From an uncultured Methanomassiliicoccus sp. (GTDB taxonomy: Archaea > Thermoplasmatota > Thermoplasmata > Methanomassiliicoccales > Methanomassiliicoccaceae): a stretch of DNA of 64,000 nucleotides. The first letter of the stretch is position 1. Each line of letters opens with the position of its first letter. The position numbers and the translations under genes were made by a program. The notes beneath the pieces are model-generated. The model was not told the origin of the DNA and searched no databases. It saw nothing but the letters and a program-made list of their open reading frames with translations. Location of the stretch: assembly GCA_905203995.1 (NCBI GenBank), contig CAJKXZ010000003.1, forward strand, positions 62,001-126,000, read 5' to 3'. This document shows, one piece after another, positions 1 to 8,106 of the stretch.

Positions 1-509
1 GTAAGTTCTCGCAGGTAATCATCACTGAGTGTAGAGATGCTGCCAGAAGTGACGTTTTTAACCCCTTCTACATCCTTCAGATAATCAAAGCCGACTTCGT
101 TGATGACAAAATGCACTTCACTGGTAATCTGTACGCCGTCGTAAATAACAAAATCATCAGAGAGGAAGCTAGCCTGGGGATTGACACGTAAGATCTGTTC
201 CTTCCGCAGCGGCGTTACATACTCTCCAACAATATTGCCGGCGTCATCCATCATCATCACCAGCCCTTCATCGGAAAGCAGCAGATGCTGGTCGCCGACT
301 AAGGCAATGGTAACATCACGCTTGAGGGATTCCCAGACTCCGTCATTTTTACATTCGAGAAGGCCCCCGCAGGCGCCGTTGCTTTCGGCAATGGTCTCCA
401 ATCGGAAGACTTCGCCCCGCACCTTTTCATCCATGATTAGGACTTCCATAACTCCGGAAATCGCCTGGAGTTTTTCTTTGACCTGGGTCAGAATCTCCTC
501 ATGAGACAT
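1..509 (-). CDS. Unknown protein, partial (3' end beyond window)
   Basis: An open frame reads leftwards from an ATG at 509 to the window edge with no stop, about 169 codons. The protein starts MSHEEILTQVKEKLQ, is acidic and soluble, and has no signal peptide or membrane segment. I recognise no family motif. It is divergent from the mmp3 operon with a spacer of about 117 bp, so a role linked to methyl-coenzyme M reductase biogenesis is possible, but that is only guilt by association. Codon use and the absence of stops over 169 codons support it as real; an opposite-strand frame at 181-504 is its shadow. Confidence 0.7.
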   Translation of the reverse strand, partial: MSHEEILTQVKEKLQAISGVMEVLIMDEKVRGEVFRLETIAESNGACGGLLECKNDGVWESLKRDVTIALVGDQHLLLSDEGLVMMMDDAGNIVGEYVTPLRKEQILRVNPQASFLSDDFVIYDGVQITSEVHFVINEVGFDYLKDVEGVKNVTSGSISTLSDDYLREL

Positions 510-626
510 GAGTTCCCTTATGGCGCTACGAGACTATTAATTAATTGGGCGATGTTTTTTCTAAAAATTCCTAGAAATAAGGCGAAAGGATATTTATGGT
601 CACAAGTCTTAACCTCCTCTGACCAG

Positions 627-2237
627 ATGATAGTCAACGTTAATGGAATAGAGAAAAACGTGCCACCCGGCCGCAAGCTTCGCGACGTCTTGCAGAATGA
701 ACCTTACGTCGAGGGTTCCATGATCGCTATTTCGCGATCCGGTGAGAAAGTGCAGAGTGAAACTGATGAATATGAAATCGTCACCAAGAGGGGATCATTC
801 AACATTCGTCTCAACGGCACGGTCTTCGCTGACAAATGGAAAGCCCTGAAGGATGTGTTGATTGGGACGGGAATTAGGTGGAAAACCAATAAAATCCTCG
901 CCATCGGTTCTTTCCCTTCTGATCTGGCAGTTGACCGGGAACGGCATGATTATCAGCGCTACGATTGTTTTCTTTCCCTAGGCGGCTTCGATAACCGTTC
1001 TACCTACATGATGATCGCACGGATCGACCACACTGCCGGTTACGGTACCAATGATGGTATTTTTGGTAAAGTAACCAAAGGTCGGCACTTGCTGGAACTC
1101 ATCGAGGAAGAGGATCCGATTCTGGCAATCAACCCGGTTGTTTTGGATACGGTTGAAACCAACTCCTTTGCCACCAACGATCTCAGTCAGCCTTTGGAAG
1201 ACGGGATGTTTATTGAGACTTATGTTCATGTCCAGCTCAATAAAAATTCACCCGTTGGCTGCGAACAGTTTTTGGTCGTGGCGGAAAAAGGCGTGATGAC
1301 TATTACTGATAAAACTTCAACCTATTCAGCCAATTCTTCCCGTCTCAACGTTTCACTGGTGAAAGAAGAGACGGCAGTCCGTGATGATGACGTAGTAACG
1401 GTCCGTAACGACGGTGCCGGTGCCGGGCGTATTTACTTCTATCACGCCCGCCGGCAGTTATCACCTAATCACACGATTATCGGTAAAATCATCAATGGTG
1501 CCGAATTGATGCGCCTGGCTCCTAAAGGTTCTAACGTGACCATTAGATCAACGCCGCAGCGCATTATGACTATTGGCATGACGCAGAAAGATGCCGCTTT
1601 GTTCTTGGAGAGCTTAGGCATTAAACAGTCCCGAACTGGTTTGGTTGACGACCACTCGATCGTAGTTGAACAGGAACCAGAACTGACGATGGAAATTGCC
1701 GAGGAAGTAGAAACCTTAGGGCGGCAGAAAGAATTAATTGCGGTCTGGGAAATCAATGAGCAGGAAGCACCCCGGACAGCTCTTTATCTGCGTAAATTAT
1801 CTGGTCTGGATTACAAAAAAGTCGGTACTTTGAAAGTCTTCTTTACTTTCCCGGGAATGCCGATGATTACTTTCGAGGGTAACATTTCCCAGGCTTCTTC
1901 GCTTTTACCGGAAGCTACTTTCGGTGAACTCAGCAAGAGGGGGGAAATTGGCGTAACTAACATGTCTCGTCCCGGCCGCGGGACTATCGGTATCCGTTTG
2001 GAGCCCAGTGATGAATTTGGTCCAACCGGTGAAGAACGGCCGAGTACCAATCTTGCAGGAGTAATGGTTTCTGATCTGGAGACGTTCCTCAAAGACCTAC
2101 GGGACGGCGATTTGGTTTACATCAGAGAAGTTGAGACTGGTGATGAAATCGCCGAACACAAATTAGAAAATCAGAAAATTGACGAGGAAGAGTTTAACTT
2201 TGTAACTCACAAACCGCCTGCCGGTCCTTTCGTTTGA
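627..2237 (+). CDS. mmp3: Methanogenesis marker protein 3 (UPF0288 family)
   Basis: A protein of 536 aa, near the usual ~500 aa of this methanogen-specific family. The N-terminus (MIVNVNGIEKNVPPG) resembles a small beta-grasp segment; the middle carries GTNDGIFGKVTKGRHLLELI-type sequence like cyclophilin-type isomerase folds, and the C-terminal half has the conserved MTIGMTQKDAALFLE stretch. From memory, recent structural work places Mmp3 with Mmp7, Mmp17, McrC and an ATPase in the complex that activates methyl-coenzyme M reductase. The frame is open back to an ATG at 501, but 627 begins the conserved region; it has no Shine-Dalgarno, and a TATA-like atatttatg near 590-598 suggests a leaderless message. 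First gene of a tight operon. Confidence 0.9.
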   Translation: MIVNVNGIEKNVPPGRKLRDVLQNEPYVEGSMIAISRSGEKVQSETDEYEIVTKRGSFNIRLNGTVFADKWKALKDVLIGTGIRWKTNKILAIGSFPSDLAVDRERHDYQRYDCFLSLGGFDNRSTYMMIARIDHTAGYGTNDGIFGKVTKGRHLLELIEEEDPILAINPVVLDTVETNSFATNDLSQPLEDGMFIETYVHVQLNKNSPVGCEQFLVVAEKGVMTITDKTSTYSANSSRLNVSLVKEETAVRDDDVVTVRNDGAGAGRIYFYHARRQLSPNHTIIGKIINGAELMRLAPKGSNVTIRSTPQRIMTIGMTQKDAALFLESLGIKQSRTGLVDDHSIVVEQEPELTMEIAEEVETLGRQKELIAVWEINEQEAPRTALYLRKLSGLDYKKVGTLKVFFTFPGMPMITFEGNISQASSLLPEATFGELSKRGEIGVTNMSRPGRGTIGIRLEPSDEFGPTGEERPSTNLAGVMVSDLETFLKDLRDGDLVYIREVETGDEIAEHKLENQKIDEEEFNFVTHKPPAGPFV

Positions 2238-2247
2238 GGTGTAAAAG

Positions 2248-2673
2248 ATGACTGATAAAACAGAGACAAGAATGATTATGATCTCGCCGACTTCTGATAT
2301 TACACCAGACCAGCTGGTTAGATTTGTTCACAGCCTCGGCATGGCCTTAGGTGTCAAGGAGACCTGCTACGGGATCAATATCCAAGGTCCAGTGGATGAT
2401 GTACGGAAAGCTTTTACGGAGATCAGAAAGCTGGATCCCAACCGCATCTTTTCCAAAGTGCGGGCTTTCCCCATCGGCGATGAACGCCGCTGCCGGGCTC
2501 ATCATGGTTCCCGGCCTGGCTTCCCACAGCTGGAAAAAGAATGGAGCGATCTGCCCAAAATGGACCGCGCGCTGACGGCGATAGAAGCCGGCGAACCGGT
2601 ACCTGAAAAAACACGGCCGCAGCCACTCCCGATAGAACGTTTCAAAAAGATCATAGATGAGGTGTCCCAATGA
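2248..2673 (+). CDS. mmp6: Methanogenesis marker protein 6
   Basis: 141 aa, matching the small methanogen-only Mmp6 family in length and in the sequence FPIGDERRCRAHHGSRPGFP near its centre, which carries a Cys and paired His. Function is unknown; the family occurs only with methyl-coenzyme M reductase. The ATG at 2248 follows a GAGGTG ribosome site overlapping the mmp3 stop; a second Met eight residues in is an alternative start. It overlaps mmp5 by 4 nt (ATGA), so translation is probably coupled. Confidence 0.88.
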   Translation: MTDKTETRMIMISPTSDITPDQLVRFVHSLGMALGVKETCYGINIQGPVDDVRKAFTEIRKLDPNRIFSKVRAFPIGDERRCRAHHGSRPGFPQLEKEWSDLPKMDRALTAIEAGEPVPEKTRPQPLPIERFKKIIDEVSQ

Positions 2674-3110
2674 AAGTCTTCATGGTACCGTTAAACAGTC
2701 TTATATTGTATGATTTAATCGAGCGCTTTGGTCATGAACCATTGTCCTTAATGGGTGAAATGAGAGACCGTGTGGTTAATGCTGAAATTGAAGCGCCACC
2801 GTTGAATCTTACCCCTGATGACTTGAAAGTCGGTCTGAATTATGCCGGTATCGAAATTCCTTCGGGAATCCGCGGCCGCATGTCGATCTGGGGGCCCCTT
2901 TTAGAAAAAGCGGAAGCCGCCATCATCATGCACGACATGCCTTATACCTACGGCTGTGTCGGCTGTCATCGTTCCAATATTCTTTTAAATCATTTAGTGA
3001 GAAAAAAAGACATTCCGCTGCTGGAAGTCCATTATCCCAACGATGATGAAGAAGCTAAAATTCTGGTAGCACGGGTCAAAGCTTTTCTGGAGGGCTTAAA
3101 TGGCAATTAA
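2670..3110 (+). CDS. mmp5: Methanogenesis marker protein 5
   Basis: 146 aa. Soluble protein with a compact Cys motif YGCVGCHRSN around residues 92-101, suitable for metal or Fe-S binding. Assigned to the Mmp5 family by length, the MKVFMVPLNSLILYDLIERF opening and its position between mmp6 and mmp15, the usual order in methanogens. Biochemical role is not established. It overlaps mmp6 by 4 nt and mmp15 by 11 nt. Confidence 0.88.
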   Translation: MKVFMVPLNSLILYDLIERFGHEPLSLMGEMRDRVVNAEIEAPPLNLTPDDLKVGLNYAGIEIPSGIRGRMSIWGPLLEKAEAAIIMHDMPYTYGCVGCHRSNILLNHLVRKKDIPLLEVHYPNDDEEAKILVARVKAFLEGLNGN

Positions 3111-4332
3111 AATCGCACAACTATCCTGCGGGACAGAATACTCAGGAGTACAATCTGAAATCGAACACGCCGCAGATGTGGTCGGCGGTAAAATGGTCTA
3201 CCCAGATGTTGCTTATGAAGACATTGATGCCGCGGTCGAGGAGTTCGGCTTCAATCCTGCTTCGCCGCAGCTTAAACTAATGATCGCTCGTGCCAAAGCA
3301 TTGGCTGATGGCCATTATGATGCTGATGCCGTTTTCATCTCTTCCTGCTTCCGCTGTGCTGAAGGTGCTTTGGTCAGAAATGAAGTACGTAAGTATGTGC
3401 AGGAACACACCAGGCTGCCGGTAGTTACCTATTCATTTACGGAAAGAATGAAATCCGCCCAGCTGCTGACGAGAATGGAAGCACTGGTAACCATTGTCGA
3501 AAAGAAAGAACTGCTGGCTCGTGAACGGCAGGTCGGTCTGACTGCCGGTATCGATTCCGGTTCTTCGACGACCAAAGCGATGATTATCCGCGATAACGAA
3601 ATCATCGGCAAAGCCTGGATGCCGACCGGAGAAGTTATGGGGACGGCTATGGAAGTGCTTAACAACGCCATGGCGGAAGCCGGTGTTAAAATTGAGCAGC
3701 TAGAAGGTATTGGCGTTACTGGCTACGGACGATTTCTGATTGGTAAGAAATTAAATGCTAATTTAATTCAGGAAGAATTGACCGTCAACTCCAAAGGCGC
3801 TGTCTGGCTGGCCGATCATCAGAAAGGCGAAGCAACCATCATTGACATTGGCGGTATGGATAACAAAGCGATTACCGTTCGTGACGGTATTCCTGATAAC
3901 TTTACCATGGGTGGTATCTGCGCCGGTGCTTCGGGCAGATTCATGGAAATGGTTTCCCGCCGTCTGAAAGTTGACATTAATGATTTAGGCGCTCTGGCTG
4001 ACAAAGGTGACTGGTCCAAAGTAAACATGAACTCATACTGTTCGATCTTTGGTATTCAAGACTTAGTTACTTCACTGGCTGCCGGCAACACGGTCGAAGA
4101 TGTCGCAGCCGCCGCTTGTCATTCGGTAGCTGAACAGGTATATGAACAGCAACTGCAGGAAATTGATGTCCGTCAGCCGATTATTCAGGTCGGCGGTACT
4201 TCCCTGATCAGCGGTCTGGTAACCGCCGTCGGCGATATGGTCGGCAGTCATCCGATTATCCCGCCCAACTCGCAGTATATCGGCGCCGCTGGTGCAGGTC
4301 TCCTGGCTTCTGGTTTCTTAGAGGGTATCTGA
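3100..4332 (+). CDS. mmp15: Methanogenesis marker protein 15, BadF/BcrA-type ATPase
   Basis: 410 aa. The C-terminal two thirds are an ASKHA-fold ATPase of the BadF/BadG/BcrA/BcrD type: the phosphate-1 loop GIDSGSSTTKAMI lies near residues 150-162, IIDIGGMDNKA near 245, and the adenosine motif VGGTSLISGL near 366. The N-terminal ~140 residues carry SSCFRC, possibly a cluster ligand. Relatives use ATP to drive low-potential electrons into Fe-S or corrinoid centres, so a reductive activation step is a reasonable inference. An SD (GGAGGG) precedes the ATG inside the end of mmp5; the stop overlaps the mmp17 start by 1 nt. Confidence 0.9.
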   Translation: MAIKIAQLSCGTEYSGVQSEIEHAADVVGGKMVYPDVAYEDIDAAVEEFGFNPASPQLKLMIARAKALADGHYDADAVFISSCFRCAEGALVRNEVRKYVQEHTRLPVVTYSFTERMKSAQLLTRMEALVTIVEKKELLARERQVGLTAGIDSGSSTTKAMIIRDNEIIGKAWMPTGEVMGTAMEVLNNAMAEAGVKIEQLEGIGVTGYGRFLIGKKLNANLIQEELTVNSKGAVWLADHQKGEATIIDIGGMDNKAITVRDGIPDNFTMGGICAGASGRFMEMVSRRLKVDINDLGALADKGDWSKVNMNSYCSIFGIQDLVTSLAAGNTVEDVAAAACHSVAEQVYEQQLQEIDVRQPIIQVGGTSLISGLVTAVGDMVGSHPIIPPNSQYIGAAGAGLLASGFLEGI

Positions 4333-4886
4333 TGGCTGACGGTGAAGATTTTGCATTCAGTAATTTCGATACGATCTTTCGCCAGACTTTAAAAGATCTC
4401 GGCATCAGCAGAGCTGTCAAATCCTTCAATATCATTTCCAAAATTGATGAACCTTATTTCATCATCTCGCTGAGGATGGGCCGCGCCCGTTCGGCAATTC
4501 ACGTCTCGGACATGGCGCAGGTCGATAACAGCCCGCAGGGTGTGCAGATTACTATCACTGATGAAGAATGGGCACCTGCTCTGCTGACGCGTCTCTGGCA
4601 GCTTTACAGCAAAGAGCGTGTCAAACAGCTGACGCGTTTTGAGATTAGCATCAATGATGTCAAAGCGGAAGATATCGTCGATCTGCAACTGGATCCCGGC
4701 GAAGAATTAAGAACGCTGCTTCTCGATGCCATCTGGCGGGTTTTCCCCGAAGGCTTCAAAGTCCGCTATAACTTTGTTGACGATGAAGTGATGACCGTCG
4801 TGGGTACCGAACACGATATGGATGACGCCTGGTTAGCAACCGCGCGTAAAGTGCATGAACTCACCAGAAATGCGGAGGCGGACTAA
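4332..4886 (+). CDS. mmp17: Methanogenesis marker protein 17
   Basis: 184 aa, soluble, matching the Mmp17 family in length and position directly after mmp15. No cofactor motif is obvious to me. From memory, Mmp17 is a subunit of the methyl-coenzyme M reductase activation complex together with Mmp3, Mmp7 and McrC. The start ATG overlaps the TGA of mmp15 by one base (TGATGG). Confidence 0.87.
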   Translation: MADGEDFAFSNFDTIFRQTLKDLGISRAVKSFNIISKIDEPYFIISLRMGRARSAIHVSDMAQVDNSPQGVQITITDEEWAPALLTRLWQLYSKERVKQLTRFEISINDVKAEDIVDLQLDPGEELRTLLLDAIWRVFPEGFKVRYNFVDDEVMTVVGTEHDMDDAWLATARKVHELTRNAEAD

Positions 4887-4887
4887 G

Positions 4888-5811
4888 ATGTATGAAGTGC
4901 TGATGTATGACGGTGGTGTCTACCGTGTCAATGAGCTCTACGAGCTGATTGAAGACGTAGGCGGCTTTGTTATCCAGAAAACCAAAATTCAGGTGCAGAT
5001 CGTAGTGACCATGGCTGTACCCGAAGAGGAACACGCCATTATTGAAGAGAAAACCGCAGAACTGGGCGGTAAGCTTTCTTCCGTTCCCTTAGCAGGTACA
5101 GAAATCGCCGTTGTGGCACCGACCCTCGGCCGGCACCACATGCCCCATCCAACTTGCGACATTGCTGAACAGCTGCGTAGACTGGGTGCTATTACTGTTG
5201 TCATGGGTCTCGCCCGCGGCCGTGGCCGTCGTTCTTCGCAGATCTTAGCTGACGAACGCAATTTGATTGCAGAATATGATGCTGCTGTTTTCGTACTGGG
5301 TAATTTCAAAGACTGCATCGTCAATCATAAAACCAAACTCTTTGAGGAGCTGGAGATTCCCGTAGCGGTTGTCTGCGGCCCTGAAGTCTCAGATCTGCCT
5401 TGTGAGGCAGTGATCTGCGGCGTCGGCCGTAAAGTGGAAAGAATGCGGCGTGAAGAGGAAATCCAGAAGCTGCAGGAAGCCTCGGAAGCAATTGAACGGA
5501 TTATCCACGACAAACGCGCTGAATTGGATGAAGATCCGCTTTTCATTCATCCCGCTGAAATCAAAAGCCGGCTTGATGAACTGGAACCGATCAAAGACTG
5601 TCTGCGTCCGGCCCCGGTCGTACTGCATTTAGACGGTCTGCGGGTCAAGATTCCCTATGAGCAGTGGAAAGACACGATTGCCGATATTGAAATCTACGGC
5701 CACCGTTTAGGTGATGTCGCTACTATTTCAGAATCCAGTCTCGGCGGCAGTATTTTGATTAAAATCAAAACGATGTCCGAAGTAAACTACGCAGATGCGC
5801 ACAAAGCCTGA
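4888..5811 (+). CDS. mmp7: Methanogenesis marker protein 7
   Basis: 307 aa. Starts MYEVLMYDGGVYRVNELYEL; conserved Cys lie in HPTCDIAEQL, DCIVNHKT and the VVCGPEVSDLPCEAVICGVG region, followed by a charged helical stretch (residues ~190-225). Mmp7 is a methanogen-only protein reported, from memory, in the methyl-coenzyme M reductase activation complex, with cysteines that could hold Fe-S clusters. The frame extends 11 codons upstream into mmp17, but ATG 4888 has a good GGAGG ribosome site and begins the conserved region. Last gene of the operon; mmp4 and mcrC, often nearby in other methanogens, are not in this window. Confidence 0.9.
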   Translation: MYEVLMYDGGVYRVNELYELIEDVGGFVIQKTKIQVQIVVTMAVPEEEHAIIEEKTAELGGKLSSVPLAGTEIAVVAPTLGRHHMPHPTCDIAEQLRRLGAITVVMGLARGRGRRSSQILADERNLIAEYDAAVFVLGNFKDCIVNHKTKLFEELEIPVAVVCGPEVSDLPCEAVICGVGRKVERMRREEEIQKLQEASEAIERIIHDKRAELDEDPLFIHPAEIKSRLDELEPIKDCLRPAPVVLHLDGLRVKIPYEQWKDTIADIEIYGHRLGDVATISESSLGGSILIKIKTMSEVNYADAHKA

Positions 5812-6069
5812 TCAACACTGGTCGGCTGCTGCCCTGCAAACCATTTTATTTTGAATTTTATCCTATATTTTGGGTAGATGTTTTATGTTTCCCTAGTGAC
5901 AACTTCATCAATGGAATCTCTTTTATTCGAATTCATAGTAAACCTATTTGACTAAGATCTTGACTATTGTTATTTTATAAGCAGTCATCTAGAATCACCC
6001 AGCATTACTATTCAGATTTTATCAATCTGCTATGGTGTCTAAGTGACAGTTAAAGAGGAGATGAAGACA

Positions 6070-6543
6070 ATGAGTAAAAAATTAGTAGCATATTTTAGTG
6101 CCAGCGGCGTCACGGCGAAACTGGCAAAAACCTTGGCCTCAGCCATTGATGCCGATTTACACGAGATTCAGCCAGCACAGCTCTATACTAAGGAGGACCT
6201 AGATTGGACCAACAAGCAAAGCCGCAGCACCGTGGAAATGAATGACAAATCCTCCCGCCCGGCCATTGCCAACAAAGTTGAAAACATGGCGCAGTACGAC
6301 ACCATTTACGTCGGTTTTCCTATCTGGTGGTATGTCGCCCCGACGATCATCAATACCTTCTTGGAACAGTATGATCTGAATGGCAAGACGATCATTCCCT
6401 TTGCCACTTCCGGCAGCAGTGGTATTGAAAAAGTCAACGCCGAGCTGAAAAAGTCCTGTGCCGGTGCTACGCTCAAAGAAGGCCAAAGATTCAGTGCCGA
6501 TGCCCCAGCCGCAGAATTAAAAGCTTGGTCTGACAAACTTTAA
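6070..6543 (+). CDS. Flavodoxin family protein
   Basis: 157 aa from ATG 6070. The N-terminal KKLVAYFSASGVTAKLAK is the FMN phosphate-binding loop of flavodoxins (S/T-x-S/T-G-x-T), and VGFPIWWYVAPTIINTFLE plus PFATSGSSGIEKV are the ring-contact loops of the bacterial flavodoxin_4 type. It probably carries electrons or acts as a flavin-dependent quinone or nitro reductase. The frame is open from 6043, but AAAGAGGAG at 6051-6060 fits ATG 6070 best. A strong hairpin-T terminator follows at 6566. Confidence 0.88.
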   Translation: MSKKLVAYFSASGVTAKLAKTLASAIDADLHEIQPAQLYTKEDLDWTNKQSRSTVEMNDKSSRPAIANKVENMAQYDTIYVGFPIWWYVAPTIINTFLEQYDLNGKTIIPFATSGSSGIEKVNAELKKSCAGATLKEGQRFSADAPAAELKAWSDKL

Positions 6544-6565
6544 ATTTGCTGAGTAAAACTAACAA

Positions 6566-6603
6566 CCTGCGCAGTTTCGTTGCTGCGGCAGGCATTTTTA
6601 TTT
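6566..6603 (+). terminator. Hairpin-T-run terminator after flavodoxin gene
   Basis: CCTGC-GCAG (6566-6574) pairs with CTGC-G-GCAGG (6583-6592), leaving a loop of eight and a single bulged G, then CATTTTTATTT. It lies 23 bp after the stop codon. Confidence 0.7.
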
Positions 6604-6705
6604 ATCTGTGTTTTAAACTTTTAATTAATATCTACGCTGCTGATTAGTTTCTCATGATTTCAGCAGGTACGAGGTTATTTCTTCTTGGAAGGATATTAAC
6701 CGGCT

Positions 6706-7263
6706 ATGAAAATAGTGGGTGTTAGTTGCAGCCCGCGCAAAGGTGGAAATTCAGAAATTTTAGTGAATGAAGCTTTGAAAGGCGCGGCAGCCAAAGGTGC
6801 TGAAACAGTTTTTATCAGCTTAGCGGGAAAGAACATTAAAGGCTGTCAAGCCTGTCCTAAATGCGGAGCCACCGGTAAGTGTGCTATTGATGACGACATG
6901 CAGGAAATTTACCCTATTTTGGAAAGTGCTGACGGCATTATCGTTGCCTCGCCGGTCTACTTCGGCATGTATGCCGCCCAGACCAAAGCTTTCCTTGACC
7001 GCAATTACTATCTGCTCAAAGCCGGTCGCAAACTGGCTGGCAAAGTCGGAGGAGTCATCACTGTCGGCGGTCGTTCAGGTCATGATTTTACCGCCGTCGC
7101 GATGATGGAAGCTTTGACCTTTTACGGCCTCTATCTGCCGCCCAATGCTTTTGCAGAATCAATGTCCCGTGAATTGGGTGCCGCGGCCACGGAAGAAAAG
7201 GCTCTGAATGACGCTCGGGCTCTGGGTGAAAGAGTAACAGAGCTGGCTGCTAAATTGAAGTAA
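6706..7263 (+). CDS. Iron-sulfur flavoprotein (Isf family)
   Basis: 185 aa. The N-terminus KIVGVSCSPRKGGNSE is the FMN-binding loop of NADPH-dependent FMN reductases. A compact Cys motif C47-x2-C50-x2-C53-x5-C59 fits the 4Fe-4S site of archaeal Isf proteins, and ASPVYFGMYAAQTKAFLDR supplies the second flavin loop. Isf proteins move electrons from ferredoxin to acceptors such as O2 or H2O2 in methanogens; the physiological acceptor here is unknown. The stop overlaps the start of the DUF123 gene by one base. Confidence 0.85.
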   Translation: MKIVGVSCSPRKGGNSEILVNEALKGAAAKGAETVFISLAGKNIKGCQACPKCGATGKCAIDDDMQEIYPILESADGIIVASPVYFGMYAAQTKAFLDRNYYLLKAGRKLAGKVGGVITVGGRSGHDFTAVAMMEALTFYGLYLPPNAFAESMSRELGAAATEEKALNDARALGERVTELAAKLK

Positions 7264-7748
7264 TGTCCGCAGTCAAAGGCGTCTACCTGCTGATCTTTGC
7301 TCTCTCCGCTGATCTAGAGCTGGAGATTGGTAAGTTAGGCAGGTATGTTTTTCTTTCCGGCAACTACGTTTATGTCGGTTCAGGCATGGGCGGAGTCATC
7401 TCCCGGGTACAACGGCATCTCAGTGCATCTAAAACCCAACGGTGGCATATCGACTATCTGCTGGCAGCAGCCGAAGCGAAAAAAGCGATCATTTATCTCA
7501 CCGAAGACAAAAGTCAAGAATGCCAGTTAAGCGCTTTAGTGCAGCAGTTGCCGCAGGTAGAGATGCCGGTTACTGGTTTCGGCAGCTCGGACTGTCACTG
7601 TAAAACACACCTTTACCGCTTGTCACCTGCGAGTTATACGCAGATCACCAAGCTGACTTTACCCGGTTGTGTTAAATCACCGCTACTCGCCGTGGAAGAT
7701 TTACCGGCTTATTGCGCGGCTCTCGCTGATTGCCGTGGCAATCTTTAA
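7263..7748 (+). CDS. DUF123 / GIY-YIG-like protein
   Basis: 161 aa. GVYLLIF near residue 6 and GNYVYVGSGMGG near residues 34-45 are the GIY and YIG strands of the DUF123 family; HLSASKTQRWHIDYLL and a late FGSSDCHCKTHLY (Cys-His cluster) follow, as in archaeal homologues, some of which are fused to endonuclease III. A nucleic-acid role is inferred only from the fold. Starts on TAATG, sharing one base with the preceding gene, so probably co-translated. Confidence 0.8.
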   Translation: MSAVKGVYLLIFALSADLELEIGKLGRYVFLSGNYVYVGSGMGGVISRVQRHLSASKTQRWHIDYLLAAAEAKKAIIYLTEDKSQECQLSALVQQLPQVEMPVTGFGSSDCHCKTHLYRLSPASYTQITKLTLPGCVKSPLLAVEDLPAYCAALADCRGNL

Positions 7749-7774
7749 GTAGGGCTTGCATCCAAGCATAATAT

Positions 7775-7966
7775 GCCCTGGGAAGATAACTCTGGACGCT
7801 GGCAGAGCAGGATTTTGTCAAGGACTCAATCGCGCCTGCTAGTCAACCATTGCTACTCAGCCGACACTCCGTGTTGACGGCCGTGCAATGTAGCAGTGGG
7901 CTTTGGTGAACCCGTTGCGGGGTGGTTGTCGGGTAAACACCGAAAGTCGTGGAGGATCTCCCGGGC
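7775..7966 (+). ncRNA. Candidate structured RNA, unknown family
   Basis: No protein frame fits here, but the sequence folds by eye into a closed multi-branch RNA. A terminal stem pairs 7775-7787 with 7956-7966 (GCCC/GGGC, GGGA/TCCC and GAT/ATC with bulges). Inside are CTCTG 7790-7794 with CAGAG 7803-7807; CAGG 7808-7811 with CCTG 7835-7838; a 10-bp stem CCATTGCTAC 7847-7856 with GTAGCAGTGG 7890-7899, capped by GCCG/CGGC and ACAC/GTGT; CCCG 7911-7914 with CGGG 7918-7921; and CGA-AAG-TCG 7941-7949. A U-G pair in the 10-bp stem works only on the plus strand. TTTAAGTA at 7744-7751 could be its TATA box. It is not RNase P (found elsewhere) and lacks the SRP helix-8 motif. It could instead be a leader of the following glcD gene. 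The rest of the spacer to 8106 is AT-rich, with TATA-like tgatatatttg near 8005 and cttatatctt near 8055. Confidence 0.55.
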
Positions 7967-8106
7967 CCAAATTGATTATCAACAAGCATATCTATTCAGC
8001 TACTGATATATTTGTAGCTAGGCCATTCAGACAGTCTTTTTCGATGGTAGACTTCTTATATCTTAAATGAATGTCTGCTTAGCTTTACTTATCATGGAGG
8101 CAATGA

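Noticed and set aside
181..504. 107-codon plus-strand frame
   Set aside because: It lies antisense to the long minus-strand gene at 1-509, whose protein is more regular; this one is Ser/Arg/Ile-rich, as shadows are.
7775..7966. SRP RNA or RNase P RNA
   Set aside because: The GGAAGG...AGCAGC motif of SRP helix 8 and the P4 motifs of RNase P are absent; RNase P RNA is clearly at 16310-16610.
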